DNA of 64,000 nucleotides from Odontesthes bonariensis (Eukaryota; Chordata; Actinopteri; Atheriniformes; Atherinopsidae): contig NC_134524.1 in the NCBI RefSeq assembly GCF_027942865.1, positions 20,885,536 to 20,949,535 of the forward strand. Direction: 5' to 3'. The notes under the pieces are model-generated. The model had not been told where the DNA came from. It saw only the letters and a program-made list of their open reading frames with translations, and searched no databases. This document shows positions 1 to 10,944 of this stretch, in pieces. Both the position numbers and the translations under genes were made by a program. How positions within the stretch are numbered: the stretch's first letter is position 1; each line of letters starts with the position of its first letter.

Positions 1-3000
1 GTCAGTTTGCAGTACCGGTTCTGCTCTTGGGAGGAACACAGGGGGGAATCTGCATGCGCGGATTACGTGCCTGCCGGACCCCTACTTGACATTTCAGTCG
101 CGGCTGGAAAGTTGGAGGAGGTGTATCTGCCACACTGGATAGGTGAGTGAACATACTGGACTGTATCCATTTAATAGAAAGGGGGAGGTGTGGGTGTCAT
201 ACGTCACCAGAATAGTTTGAGTGTATAAACTAATGAATAGATATAGAATCTCCATGTTTTTATGGTCTGTTTTTGTTTCTTTCAGATCCTGAATCTACAA
301 CTCCAGACATGTTTGTGGTTCTACATGTAGAAACTTGTGGAGATGCTGTGGAGCAAGTGTCTGAAGTGACGCCATCCCATGTCAAGTTGCTCCAACCGAC
401 TTTCTCTCCAAAGGGGGTTATGTTGCGGGTGAGGCTGGGTTTTCCGGTGAAAGTCTACCATGATGTGATGATATTCAAAACGAAACAGGAGTTCCTCACA
501 TTGCACGTTCACCTGGTCCCACCGGATCAAGACTTACAACAGGTTGTTGGCATTTATTACTGCAGACCTTCGATAAGCGCATCAAGTACACGTGGGCTGA
601 GTAAGGCTAATGTTTTTTTTCTTTAAAAAAAAAAACACCACAGAAAGTCAAGAGGGCCGAGTCACCTCATGGATCGGTGCTGATCCCCAAACCAAGCCCC
701 GGCAAGTCTCTGCAAATGCTGGATCATTTCTTCTTGTCATCTGACACGGACACTGCTGAAATTCAGCCTGAAGTAAGGCGGCTGTAATCACGTGGTACAC
801 TTCTTATGATAGAATAATAAAGACAGGTTTTAATGTTTAATATCCTGACAAAGAAATGTCAGGATTTCTCAAAATCTTTTACAAGTAGGAAGTCAGACAT
901 TTTGATTTCCCATCTGCACGCATACATCTGAAGCCGAGTGAATTTCTTCACAGAGCATAAAGCTAATATATGAAAGGAGAACATACTTTGAGGTGTTCAT
1001 CAGAAACGCAGACAGCGACTTAAGGTTAAAACTCAAGACGGGAAGGAGAAACGGTCGAGAGGAAGTTGTCTGGACCTGTACCATTCGAAAAGGTCGGTGT
1101 CATTGTTGGGGATGTTTAAAATCATTCATTTACGTGCAAAAGTACTTCTCGAATTCTGTTTTTCTCACCATTTGCAGTTTAGCAAAGTAGATGTCTTCTG
1201 AGTTGTGAATATGATATAAAAGAATACTTATTCAGACAAATGCCTCAAATTCGTGGACTGATCGAGATTTGTACTTTTCCTGCATCTTAGGAGACTACAT
1301 GACTCCGAGCACTGATGACGAAGGTAAATTTATATCGCTCAGATGTCAACTACAAAGACACACACGGTATCCTTTGGCATCAGTTCTTAAAGGGATAGTT
1401 CGCCTCTTTTGACATTAAGCTGAATGACATCCCATATTAGCAATATCATTTATGAACATTGACTTACCCCCCGCTGTGTCCTGTGAGCCGAGTTCCAGCC
1501 GAGTTTTGGCGTTGACGAAGGTAGTCCGGCTAGTTTGCTGGGGTCCCGAAAATAAAGCTTCTTGCTTCTCAAAACAATATGCGTTCAAAAGAGTAATACA
1601 TTTGCATCAAAAAATCGTTCATCCAGAAAAAGTCAGAACTCACAATCGCTTGGCGCTATTTCTCTCTTCCTTCATATCACTGCGTGCTGTGTAAACTGTG
1701 CAGACCGAGCAGTCCCCTGCTTCCGAGCAGTAAACACCGTAACAGGTGCGGCTGTCGCTAGGTAGCTGTACGCATTGATATGAAGGGAGGCAAAAATAGC
1801 GCCAAGCGATTGTGAGGTCTGACCTTTTCTGTGGAACAATTTTGTGATGCAAATGTATTACTCTTTTGAACGCATATTGTTTTGAGAAGCAAGACGCTTT
1901 ATTTTTGTGTCCCCAGCCAACTAGCTGGACTACCTTCATCAACGCCAAAACTCGGCTGGAACTCGGCTCACAGGACGCAGCTGGGGGTAAGTCAATGTTC
2001 ATAAATGATATTGCTAATATGGGATGTCATCCAGCTTCATGTCAAGAGGCGAACTATCCCTTTAACATTTCCTCCTGTCTATGAATCTGCTCAACAACTA
2101 GCTTTCTCTTCTCCTTGGGACCTGCTCTACTCCACACTGGTTTGCCTGGGCCAAGCCCCAAGCCTCCCCGGCCTATTTGCACATTACCCACAATCTCTGT
2201 ATGTCTAAGAGTTGCTTCTGCCTCCTGAGCTGCCATTCTTGGATTCCATTTCCTCCCCTTGGTTAGGTTTGGAACCACCTTACTAAAAATCAGATCTTTA
2301 CTCCCAGCTAACAGGAGATCTATCCTAACTTTAGTACATTTAAACTGCTCTACTAGACTTGATACTGGGAGCTGGAGCTCGAGCTTGCCTTTCCCATAGT
2401 GCCACAGTACTCCGAAACTGCACTGTCTGCTCTCCATCATTCATGTCTTCCTGGTACCACCTGCCTAAACTCTTTACTGCCTTTTCCCTAATTATCGGAT
2501 TTTTTTCTTCATCTATTACAAACTTTTTATCACTTAATTTCCACCCAACTTATTGAGATACCGCTAGACTTAGTAGGTTTGATTTTCATACCAGCTCACT
2601 TAAGATTTTTATTAAGTCTCTCAAATATTCTCTTCATACATGGCACTGTTGTAGTCACCAACGTCATATCATCCATGTAGGCTCTAATTGGTGTAAATCA
2701 GGCACAGTCTAATATCCTGAAAAATATGCTCTTACTAAGTTAACAACTACTGCAGGCTTTCTAAAGTAATGAAACGCTTTCCAAATAAAATAAGGCTATG
2801 TGGCACTGGACCAAATGCATTTGCTAGATCCAGAAATACAACATGCAAGTCTTTTTTTCTCAATCTTGGCTGTCTGAATCTGATGCCAAATCATGCTAGT
2901 GTGCTCTAAACACCCTGCGAAGCCTGGTATCCCTGCCTTCTGCACAGTAGTACCTATTAAGCTATTGTTTTCTATATATAGACTGCGATTATGATAGTAG

Positions 3001-3380
3001 CTTCGTCCACCATTACGGCACTTTTTGAACATTCTTCTTAGTTCTTATAAGAATTTCAACCTTGTACAATTCCCAGCATTCACTGTTGTTTCGTCTCCGC
3101 TGTTTTTGTCTCAGATCAGCATTTCGTGGATCTCAATCGAACAGATCTGATTAACGGAGTCAAGGATACGAGATACATCCTGGATAAACTCTTGGAATTG
3201 GGGCTGATCTCGAATGAGGCCTACGATACTGTCAGAGGCATCGACAGCGAACGTGACCAGATGAGGGAGATTTTAACATTTGTGTGTTCGGCCGGCAGAG
3301 AGGGAAAAGATGAGTTCCATAAAGTCCTTAAAGGGATAAAGAATTTGAGGCCTCTCCTGTCTAAGCTGGAAAAATGTTGA
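1..3380 (+). CDS. NLRP1-like protein, C-terminal FIIND and CARD exons (5' part outside window)
   Basis: Inflammasome-type sensor tail. Proposed exons: 1-142, 286-542, an unresolved piece 543-643, 644-772, 954-1092, 1291-1323 and 3115-3380 (stop). Exons 1-2 encode the end of the ZU5 half and start of the UPA half of a FIIND; the last exon encodes an 84+ aa CARD (helical, ending SKLEKC). In human NLRP1 the FIIND cuts itself before a Ser, helped by a His 27 residues upstream. Here His is at 324-326 and the Phe|Ser pair (motif TFS) at 402-407, also exactly 27 codons apart, so self-processing is plausible. All junction phases agree except around 543-643, where the two apparent introns would be only 23 and 43 nt and the frames do not join. 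CARD8-like identity is possible since the N-terminus is not visible. Domain call is firm; intactness is not. Confidence 0.85.
1387..2065. mobile_element. TTAA-flanked foldback element, copy 1 (intron of NLRP1-like gene)
   Basis: The two halves are inverted copies of each other. The ends read TTAA-AGGGATAGTTCGCC and its reverse complement, with TTAA on both sides (1387-1390, 2062-2065). The TTAA target suggests a piggyBac- or Kolobok-type non-autonomous element. A second full copy sits at 31566-32259 and a fragment at 42697-42775. The ORFs read across it are by-products of the palindrome. Confidence 0.8.
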
Positions 3381-3551
3381 CAAAGGAGCAAAGAAGAACT
3401 GATGCGATGTGACTTTGGACATAAAGTGGACATTTGCCACCTTGGAGATAAAAAGATGTGGTGGTCTTGCCCGGTATACCGGATCTTGGCAGATCTGAAC
3501 AGATCTAGATAGTCCTCGTACCAAGTCAGAAGTATCTTCCCATGTAAACAA

Positions 3552-3557
3552 AATAAA
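3552..3557 (+). terminator. Poly(A) signal of the NLRP1-like gene
   Basis: AATAAA lies about 170 nt after the CARD stop codon on the same strand. It is the first canonical signal downstream, so the 3' UTR is probably about 200 nt. A later AATAAA near 4055 is an alternative. Confidence 0.45.
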
Positions 3558-4506
3558 GTACATAAGCAAAATGGAGTAAACAGTGAATAGTTTGAAATTG
3601 AATTTTTTTTTGGGTTTAGTCTGCTATACCCGCTATGCCTCCTCATATGTATCCTAGATACAGCTGCAGCTCCACGAAGTCTTCCTTTCAGCAGCCCAAC
3701 ATTTTACATTTGAGGCTTTTGAGTCAAAAAAAACAAAGCTGCAGGGGGCAGTTTGTCATATTTTTTAGTTTTTGTCATTGTGTCTTAATTTGTGGGACAG
3801 AATTCTGAAGCCTTAAAGTGCTGCACGGTGATTTATCTACGCCATCTTGGCACGAGAAAGGGAAAACTTAAGACTTTGCTGCCACAGACTTGTTGAATGG
3901 CTCATTTGTATGATTAAAAAGAGGATTTTATAATGATCTATACATTTTAACCAGGGTCCCCTCTGCTAAAAGGTGAGGCAGAACTGTGATAAGAATTCAC
4001 AAGCTCATGAATTACGCATTGTTAACAGTTTGTTTTTGTTTTTGTTCATATAAATAAAAGTGTATTTAAATACTACTAATCTATCTGGTTGTCCTTTACC
4101 TGCACTAAAAAAAAGCTGTTTTTTTCCCCATTCGGGTCGATAATAGAAAGAAAGAAAAATGGTTTTAGCAGCCTTACCCATCGGCTTCATGGCGTCACCG
4201 ACCAGATCGAACTTTCAGTAGTTCCAGACTCTTAGTATAGTGAGTTTTAGACACTATGAAAAGTCTTTTTTTCACAGAAACAAACTTTAGTCGGTATGAT
4301 TCAGTGTTGCTGTTTTTAAACTGAATGCACGTGAGTCTGAACTGTCTGAAATGAAGGCTTTTTGATCTCCGTGCCATCATGTAACATGTTTTTTACACGA
4401 TGGTAGAGGTAGAGGATGAAGTCACTTGATTTTATTTAAATCCCTAAACCTCTTGTAGACACACTGAACAAAAATCTGAACCCGAGGCTTGGAAAAATCT
4501 CGCCCC
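3558..4506. other. Intergenic sequence between convergent genes
   Basis: AT-rich sequence after the NLRP1-like 3' end and before the mrpl48 3' end. No coding exon, RNA gene or clear transposon end was recognised. Confidence 0.5.
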
Positions 4507-4512
4507 TTTATT
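4507..4512 (-). terminator. Poly(A) signal of mrpl48
   Basis: TTTATT on the + strand (AATAAA on the gene strand) about 200 nt past the stop codon at 4711. Another copy lies about 75 nt further on. Confidence 0.4.
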
Positions 4513-4710
4513 TTTCAAAGGTCACGAAAGAGCTGATAAAGATCATCTTTTTTTTTCCTTTAACATTTACTGCAATGAAAGTGGGAATCGTTTCAGCATT
4601 CGACAGGAGAATGACAGGCAATAAATACATTCAGACCACTATCTCTTGCAAACGGTGTGAAATATACAGCTGTGGCGGGTCGGGGGAGCCAAACTTGGCT
4701 TGAGAACTTC

Positions 4711-7700
4711 CTATGTGTTGATCTGAGCCATGAGGCCTTCCAGTTCTGGGCGCGCCTTAAATCGTGCCTGGAAATCTGCCTCGGTGTGCTGAGAGGGGGG
4801 AGAGAGAGAGAAGGGGGGGAGGTGGAGAATGACTGACGGTATTAAAACTTTCTGACACAGACAAAAAAAAAAAGAAAGAATAAATAAAAAAGAAACCAAT
4901 TCGACTCTAGAGTAGGGCTGGGAGATAAAACGATAGAGATCTGAAACATGGTCGATATACTTTTCGATAGATTAGATTCGTCCATCTTTTGACAGACAAT
5001 ACGAATAGCCAATGAGAACGAGAGTTGCGCCGCACTGAACCAATCACGTGGCAGGAATAGAGCCATGCCAGCAGCAAGAAACGATGGAAGACACAGCCCA
5101 AGGCGTTAAGGCTGACATTGTTGGTATTTTGGTTTTTTTGAAGTCCGACACAAAAACAGAGCAGTGTGCACTGCAAATTATGTCGAGCACATGTTCCGAA
5201 TGTTCTGAAGCAGCACCACCCATTTGAGCACGGAGAATGCAAACCTTTACAAACACGGCCCGGAACAAGTGCAAATCTTCCCCCAATAACAACGCCCGTG
5301 CAGGAGCAGCAACAGAAGACCATGAAGTCTGCTTTATCCAGCGCCATGCTGTATGATAAAAAAAAAAAATCTAAGAGACACCGTGATATTACAAATGCAG
5401 TAATAAGAACTGATGCGTTCTTTTGCAATTGTATTGCATCAGTTTGCAATTGTATTGCAAAAGACATGCTACCAATAAGCACAGTGGATATTACAGGAGT
5501 TACGTTAACACTGTGCACTCAAACTGCTTTCCCCACTTTACAGAGGAGCAAACGCAGACTCATGGAAATGACTTTGACCCAACAATCAGTTTCAATTCAC
5601 CCAACTTAAATCCTGACCCCGCTTAAAAGACGATTTCAACAGGGGCGGTCTGTGGCATAGTGGGTTAAGCAGCCGCCCCATGTACAGAGGCTGCTGTCCT
5701 CGCTGCAGCTGGCCCTGGTTCGAGTCCCGCACCGAGCGGCCCTGTGCTGCATGTCTTCCCCCTCTCTCTGCCCCCTGCTTCCTGTCTCTCTCCAACTGTC
5801 CTATCATTAAAGGCATAAAAAGCCCCAAAAAATGTAAAAAATAAAAATAAAAAAATGAGGATTTCAACAACTCTTATGCCTTTTTCCTCCACATCTGCGA
5901 ACTGTAAACGGCGACGAGTCGACTTAAATAACCGCTTTACTCGCTAAATTCTGCTCCTTCAGCGTCAGGAGTTTATCATCATGTTTGTCATGCGCCATGA
6001 AACTGAAGGGCTTCAGATTTCGCCCCGCTGGTCAGACAATACGGCACCTTTAAGGAGGTCTCCTAGGAAGTCATAACGAGTATCTCCACAAAACAAAAAC
6101 ACAAATGGATAACGAGTGGATAACTTCCGTCGACTCACCTCCTTTACAGACAGCTGAACGCCCTCTGGTTGATTCTTCAAAAGAACTTCCATGAAGACGG
6201 GACTCAGCGTGGCATTTAGACTGCTCACCTAGGGAAAGGAAAAAAAAACACGACTGGACGGTCAAGTCTAGAACATTCCTCGGAAACTTCGAAAAAAAAA
6301 CAAACAAAGGTGACTCGGAGGATTGAAACACAAGCCGAGTTTTACCTGGACGACTCGTTCGTGGGTCCTCAGGACGGCGTCGACGTACGTCTTGGTGCCT
6401 TGCTCCTGCATGAGCAACACCTCTGTGCTTTTAGTTGGCAAAGCATAGCTGCACATGGGAAGCAGTAGTGAAAAATACTACCAAAAATAAACGTAAAAAT
6501 GATGCAGCCTTTACTATACTGCGGTGATGCTCAGGACAGGTTGACAGACTGACAGCACGGGTCCTTCTGATGGGGAATATTTGCTTATGATAACAGAAGC
6601 ACAGACAGGCTTCATCTACCCCCAAAGGGAAATAACACGAGATACCCAGATAAGCTCTATGCAACACAGTTCTACCTTCAACAGTCAGATTTGACCATTT
6701 TTGAACACATTTGTTTGAGTCTGCGTGTGATCAGCTCGTAAGACTTCTCGGTGCTCAGCCTCACCTTTCCGCCACCTTGACGCCCAGCCGGTTGCAGAGG
6801 TTGTGGATGAACTGGGAGTAGTGCTCCACCACGGTCATGTCGTAACCCGACACCATCACGTTCAGAGTGCCGTACGCCGTGTCCGTCGCCGCAACGATCT
6901 GTTTCATCTGCTGTCTGTCCTTCTTTTTCTTCGGCTGAAACAACATCTTCAATGTGATGGTGTTTCCTCATCATAAGGCCTTGAAGCTGATCTAATGCCA
7001 TTAGATCTCATCTATTCTGTGGAGCTGTAGTTTCAAACTGGCTGCCCATTAACCTTAATGTTTTGCAGACTTACCGCTTGTTTAGGTAAGAGGTGCCTCC
7101 ACCTCCCGATCCCGTGGGTCGGCATGTTTTTGTACAGCCTTTCATTGGCAGAAGCTGCGCATGGAAGGGGGAGATTTGTCCATTTCAACACACACTCTGA
7201 CACGTGGCAGCACTAACGCAAAGTATAACATTGTTTCAAAGGGCAAAAGCTTCATCTATAGTGGTCTTTTGCTACTTACACCACACAGGATGTTGGATGG
7301 ACGGTGTGGCCCTGTAGAGAATAAAGGACAAGGGTTAATCTAAGACCCAACACGGAGATACTGCATCTCATCGAGGTATCATTCACCACATTTTGACTTT
7401 TATCTGCATCTTATATTTGATTTTCCTATCACCAAGACTAGTTCGAAGTGTATTGCTGAGATCTGGCAGATTCTTAGTAAAGTTTCAGATCAATTAATAA
7501 TATTTGGAAGAAAGAAATGAAGCCAACTATGACTTATATTGTCCCAAAATGTCTGCTAACCTGCTCCTGCAACGTTTTGTGTTGCAGCGGAGCCGAAGAA
7601 GCCTCTGACTGAACAGACTTTATTGAATAAAAAAATAAAAATAAAAAAAAGTTATGCAGCTGGTGGGCAGCATTGTCCGTTATACGTTGAGCAGATTTTG

Positions 7701-9316
7701 CAACACTCTTCTTCTCTGGCTCTGATGCACATCAGTCTGCACCCTCTACCACAGAATTAGAGAAGATGTGCGACATCTTGCTGGAAACAACGGTCCTGAA
7801 ATGTTCCAGAGATGTTCCGGTGCGGTGGCATGTGAGAAAGCGAACATCTGCAACACTCACTCCGAAACATCTCGAGGAGATTTTTTCCACCCGGCCCGGC
7901 AACACATGCACGAAGTACCTAAGCTGATCTGCTCTGTTCCTTCTTACGGCCTAAGTGTGACGTTTCCAGTTCAGTCTGTAGTCCAGGAGAGCACCCAGGT
8001 AATGTAATGTATACATTCAAGCTTTCAAATCGGCCTTCATGCTGCCTGTTAACTTTAAATAATTGTAAAAAGATTACCTGCTTAACGGAAGTGTTCGATT
8101 CAGCATAAGTGCATGTTGGGAGACAGACACCTGCAACTAGACAAAAGGGGAAAAAAGAAAAGGATCAGCTTTTATATTTGTTATGTTAGTCGATGTTCAA
8201 AATTTAACAGCGTAAACGTGTTTCTTGTTTCGAGCAATGACAGACCATCAGTGAAAAGGTTAGTCACAGACGAAGCCAGGCACCCACTTTAAAGGCATCC
8301 CTGATGCATGTTCAAAATGAACATCTTGCTTTTCTAGAAATCTGGAGCCGATGCTCGGGGGGCTTCCTTAAAAATAAAATAAAAAAAAACTGCCCCTGTA
8401 AAAACCCCACAGGTGAAGAATCGAGACAAAACTGCACATGGATGGTTCTGGACACTAACCTTGGGGAAAAAAAATCAATTTACTACCCTGTTCCCAACAA
8501 AAGTCTGGATGCTGTGTGAAATAGAAACAAAAAACAAAGTATGGACGGACAGACACAAAAGGGATTTTTTTTTTTTTGCCACTATAAATGTAAAACCATA
8601 AATGACAAATCTGCTTTTCAAGGTCCAGTTGTCAACCCTAGCCCCCAACCCTGTTTTTTTTTTTTAAAGCCTGCTGATGTCATCAGCGTCTGTGTAAGAA
8701 ACTACCCATTCATTTGCATTGTAATGGAGACCAGAGATGGAATGTAGAGATATATTTGTCAAACATGTTCCACCATTTCAATCATTTCTTCTTAAATGTG
8801 AACTTAAATGGTGAAGAATGTTAACTGAAAATACATTTGTTCAATTTTGAATAATTTGGTTAAATTGGGTGTGCACCCATAGTTACAATCATTAGTTGTT
8901 ACAGTTGTAGCACCGCTGATACAACAGTGGGTTTTTTTACTACACCACTGTCAGCATTTTGCTTTATGGTCGGATAAGTACAACTCGCCTGTATAGTGGA
9001 GGGCTTCAAACACACGCTTTTCTAATGCTGAACTCAATCGGTGTTTTAAGACGCCTGTCTCAACATTTTTGATTCATGCCACGTTTTGGTGGCACGAATC
9101 ATGACGACACACACAAATCTCAATCAGCTGTCCACAAAACATGCAGAAAGAACAGACAACACCGCCTGACATACAGTAGTCACACACACTTATCAGTGAT
9201 GACTGATACACGGGCCAGTGGCTTCACATCACCACTGCTACTTTATGACCTCTGTGGCGTAATGTTGAGCCGACAGAGCTCGAGAATAAGTTTACCTTTC
9301 GGAAGACAGGGTTCAT
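4711..9316 (-). CDS. mrpl48: Mitochondrial ribosomal protein L48 (mL48), complete, 8 exons
   Basis: Subunit of the mitochondrial large ribosomal subunit. Coding exons in transcript order: 9296-9316, 8078-8130, 7280-7311, 7075-7154, 6765-6934, 6346-6448, 6139-6228, 4711-4788. Every junction has GT/AG and matching phase; the sum is 627 nt, 208 aa plus stop (human protein about 212 aa). Family landmarks are a basic N-terminal mitochondrial presequence starting MNPVFRK, the PTHGIG block, the KKKK run at the start of exon 5, the S10-like core with [11 protein letters not shown], the THERVVQ block and the C-terminal FKARPELE. The start is the ATG in the first exon because it splices in phase to the presequence. 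Intron 7 holds a hAT remnant and a SINE. This is the only clear housekeeping gene in the window. Confidence 0.95.
4913..5610 (+). mobile_element. Decayed hAT transposon fragment in mrpl48 intron 7
   Basis: Begins with a hAT-type end, TAGGGCTGGGAGATA. The + strand frame from 5166 has a BED-finger-like CKLC...H stretch, an FEHGE motif and a [13 protein letters not shown] block, the last resembling the RHKDITDAVTYHIAKD stretch of the hAT copy at 15989-16856. Internal deletions and no recognisable right end: a dead relic, not a host gene. Confidence 0.7.
5642..5859 (+). mobile_element. tRNA-derived SINE
   Basis: The head has Pol III box A-like TGGCATAGTGGG and box B-like GGTTCGAGTCC, followed by a C/T-rich body and an A-rich tail. 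It is flanked by a perfect 10-bp duplication GATTTCAACA (5632-5641, 5860-5869), showing insertion by reverse transcription. A truncated relative lies at 46853-46934. Confidence 0.9.
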
Positions 9317-9447
9317 GACTCAACTTCTCCTCGCCAGAATTAATCCAAAACCGCACAGAATGTGCGTTAGAACGGAATGTACTGATTATTGGGCTTGGAG
9401 AAATAAGTAACGTTCAACAACACACACAGAGAGCAAGCCTGCCGAGA

Positions 9448-9468
9448 CCGGAAGTGCAAACCGGAAAC
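9448..9468 (-). promoter_or_regulatory. ETS-type motifs upstream of mrpl48
   Basis: CCGGAAGT (9448-9455) and CCGGAAAC (9461-9468) lie about 130-150 nt upstream of the mrpl48 start codon. ETS/GABP sites are typical of nuclear genes for mitochondrial proteins. No TATA box is evident. Confidence 0.5.
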
Positions 9469-9806
9469 GGGAACGTTGTCTATTATGTCCGTCGGAGAGA
9501 CTCTAATAAATAAGCGTTCCGACTTTGTTTCCCTTCTCTCCTGCATTTAAAATGCAACGACTGTGAAGTAACAGCGAAAAGTAAATTAACGAAATCAGAC
9601 TAAATGGTATTAAATCAACCCCCTGATAAAGCTTTGTTTAATTCATTACAATATAATTTTAATGTTTAGTTGTTTCTTTTTTTAACCTTTGTCAGACTTG
9701 TAATCCAAAAACGCATTTCTTGATTGTTTGTCTCAAGTTAATGAAGGAAATTAGGAAAAAGACTTGGCACAAAGGACAAGCTGATAGCTGTACACATTCA
9801 ACAGGC

Positions 9807-9812
9807 TTTATT
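9807..9812 (-). terminator. Poly(A) signal of the TRIM gene
   Basis: TTTATT on the + strand reads AATAAA on the TRIM strand. It lies about 1.1 kb after the stop codon at 10945 and about 330 nt before the mrpl48 promoter, a plausible 3' end. Confidence 0.4.
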
Positions 9813-10944
9813 AATAATCATTCTGTCATTTTGGCCCCTCATAAAGTCACTCATATCAAAATGAAAATCAATTTTTGACATTTCGAATATCTTTTTTTTT
9901 TTTTCAGCCAAACACAACATTTCTGTAGTAAAGTGCAAAATTTTATCTTCACCTGAAACTGATGTTTTAAGAATATATGAACTGTGCATAGGAATATTAA
10001 ACTTTTTTTCAATTTTCTTTTTAAAGAATGCAATTAACGGCTTTAAAGCACAACTATGAAAAGCAAAGTCATTCTGTAAACTGTTTTCCTTTCTAACAGC
10101 ATGCCAAGCAGAGTATCCATCCACACACACTTGCTCACACATCTTTTTTTTCTTTGGCTTGCAGCGGTGAAAAATCAAGCATGAAAACACCGGACACGCT
10201 GGACTCATTCGAGTCGGTTGGTGCCAGCTTGTTCCGTTTGCTTTATCTTCTCTCTTTCAGGCCAAACATGCTGACAAAAAAAAAAAAAAAAAAACGCATC
10301 AAAAGTACTAAATAAAAGGCTTTCTGTGGCAATGGAAAACTTCAAATCACAAGCGGTTTAATGTTCTCTTATCAGTGCTTATTTAATTAGAGAAATCACT
10401 TCTAAAGCAGTCTGTGACTGACCGTTCTCTGAGCGAACGTGTGAATGTTCTCCAAAACAACTGAGATGATATCTGTCAATACTGTTTCGGCAAATCTCTC
10501 AGCGTTTTGCAAAATGTCTTTTTTTTTTTTTTTTTTCTTTTTTTTTTTTTAAATCAAAGTGGTAGAAAACCTGGCACCGCAGGCATGCAACGTTATTTAT
10601 TTCCCATATTTACTTTGAATCGTTCCAGCCGTGTTCGGTCATTATACATTCAAATTCTTGCGTGAACTCACGGTCTACAGCAAATATCTAAGATATAGCA
10701 CCTGAATTATGTCTAGCAGTAGCATCGCGGGTTTAGCACGAGATTCTCGGTGCGGTTAAGTTCCGGGTCCGGCTGAATCGAAAGACGCTTTGAGGCAAAA
10801 CGTGGCTGCCGCTCGAGTCCGAATCTGTACACCAGACATTTGAGGCGGGGGGTGGCTGCGAAGCTGCGGCCGATGTCGAAACCTTAAAGTCTGCAGCATC
10901 CACACGGAGGACCAAGGGCTTCGTGATACAAATAACTTCCTCAG
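9813..10944 (-). other. Probable 3' UTR of the TRIM gene
   Basis: Non-coding, AT-rich, with a 19-base A run near 10275 and long T runs near 10520-10550. No other gene seen on either strand. Confidence 0.4.

Noticed and set aside
1452-2002. Related ORFs on both strands near 1.5-2.0 kb and 31.8-32.4 kb
   Set aside because: They are the two arms of the TTAA foldback element read in either direction.
5166-5609. 147-codon ORF as a host zinc-finger gene
   Set aside because: It sits behind a hAT end and resembles damaged hAT transposase.
5642-5720. Possible tRNA gene
   Set aside because: Boxes A and B are present but the cloverleaf is not, and a SINE body, A-rich tail and target duplication follow.
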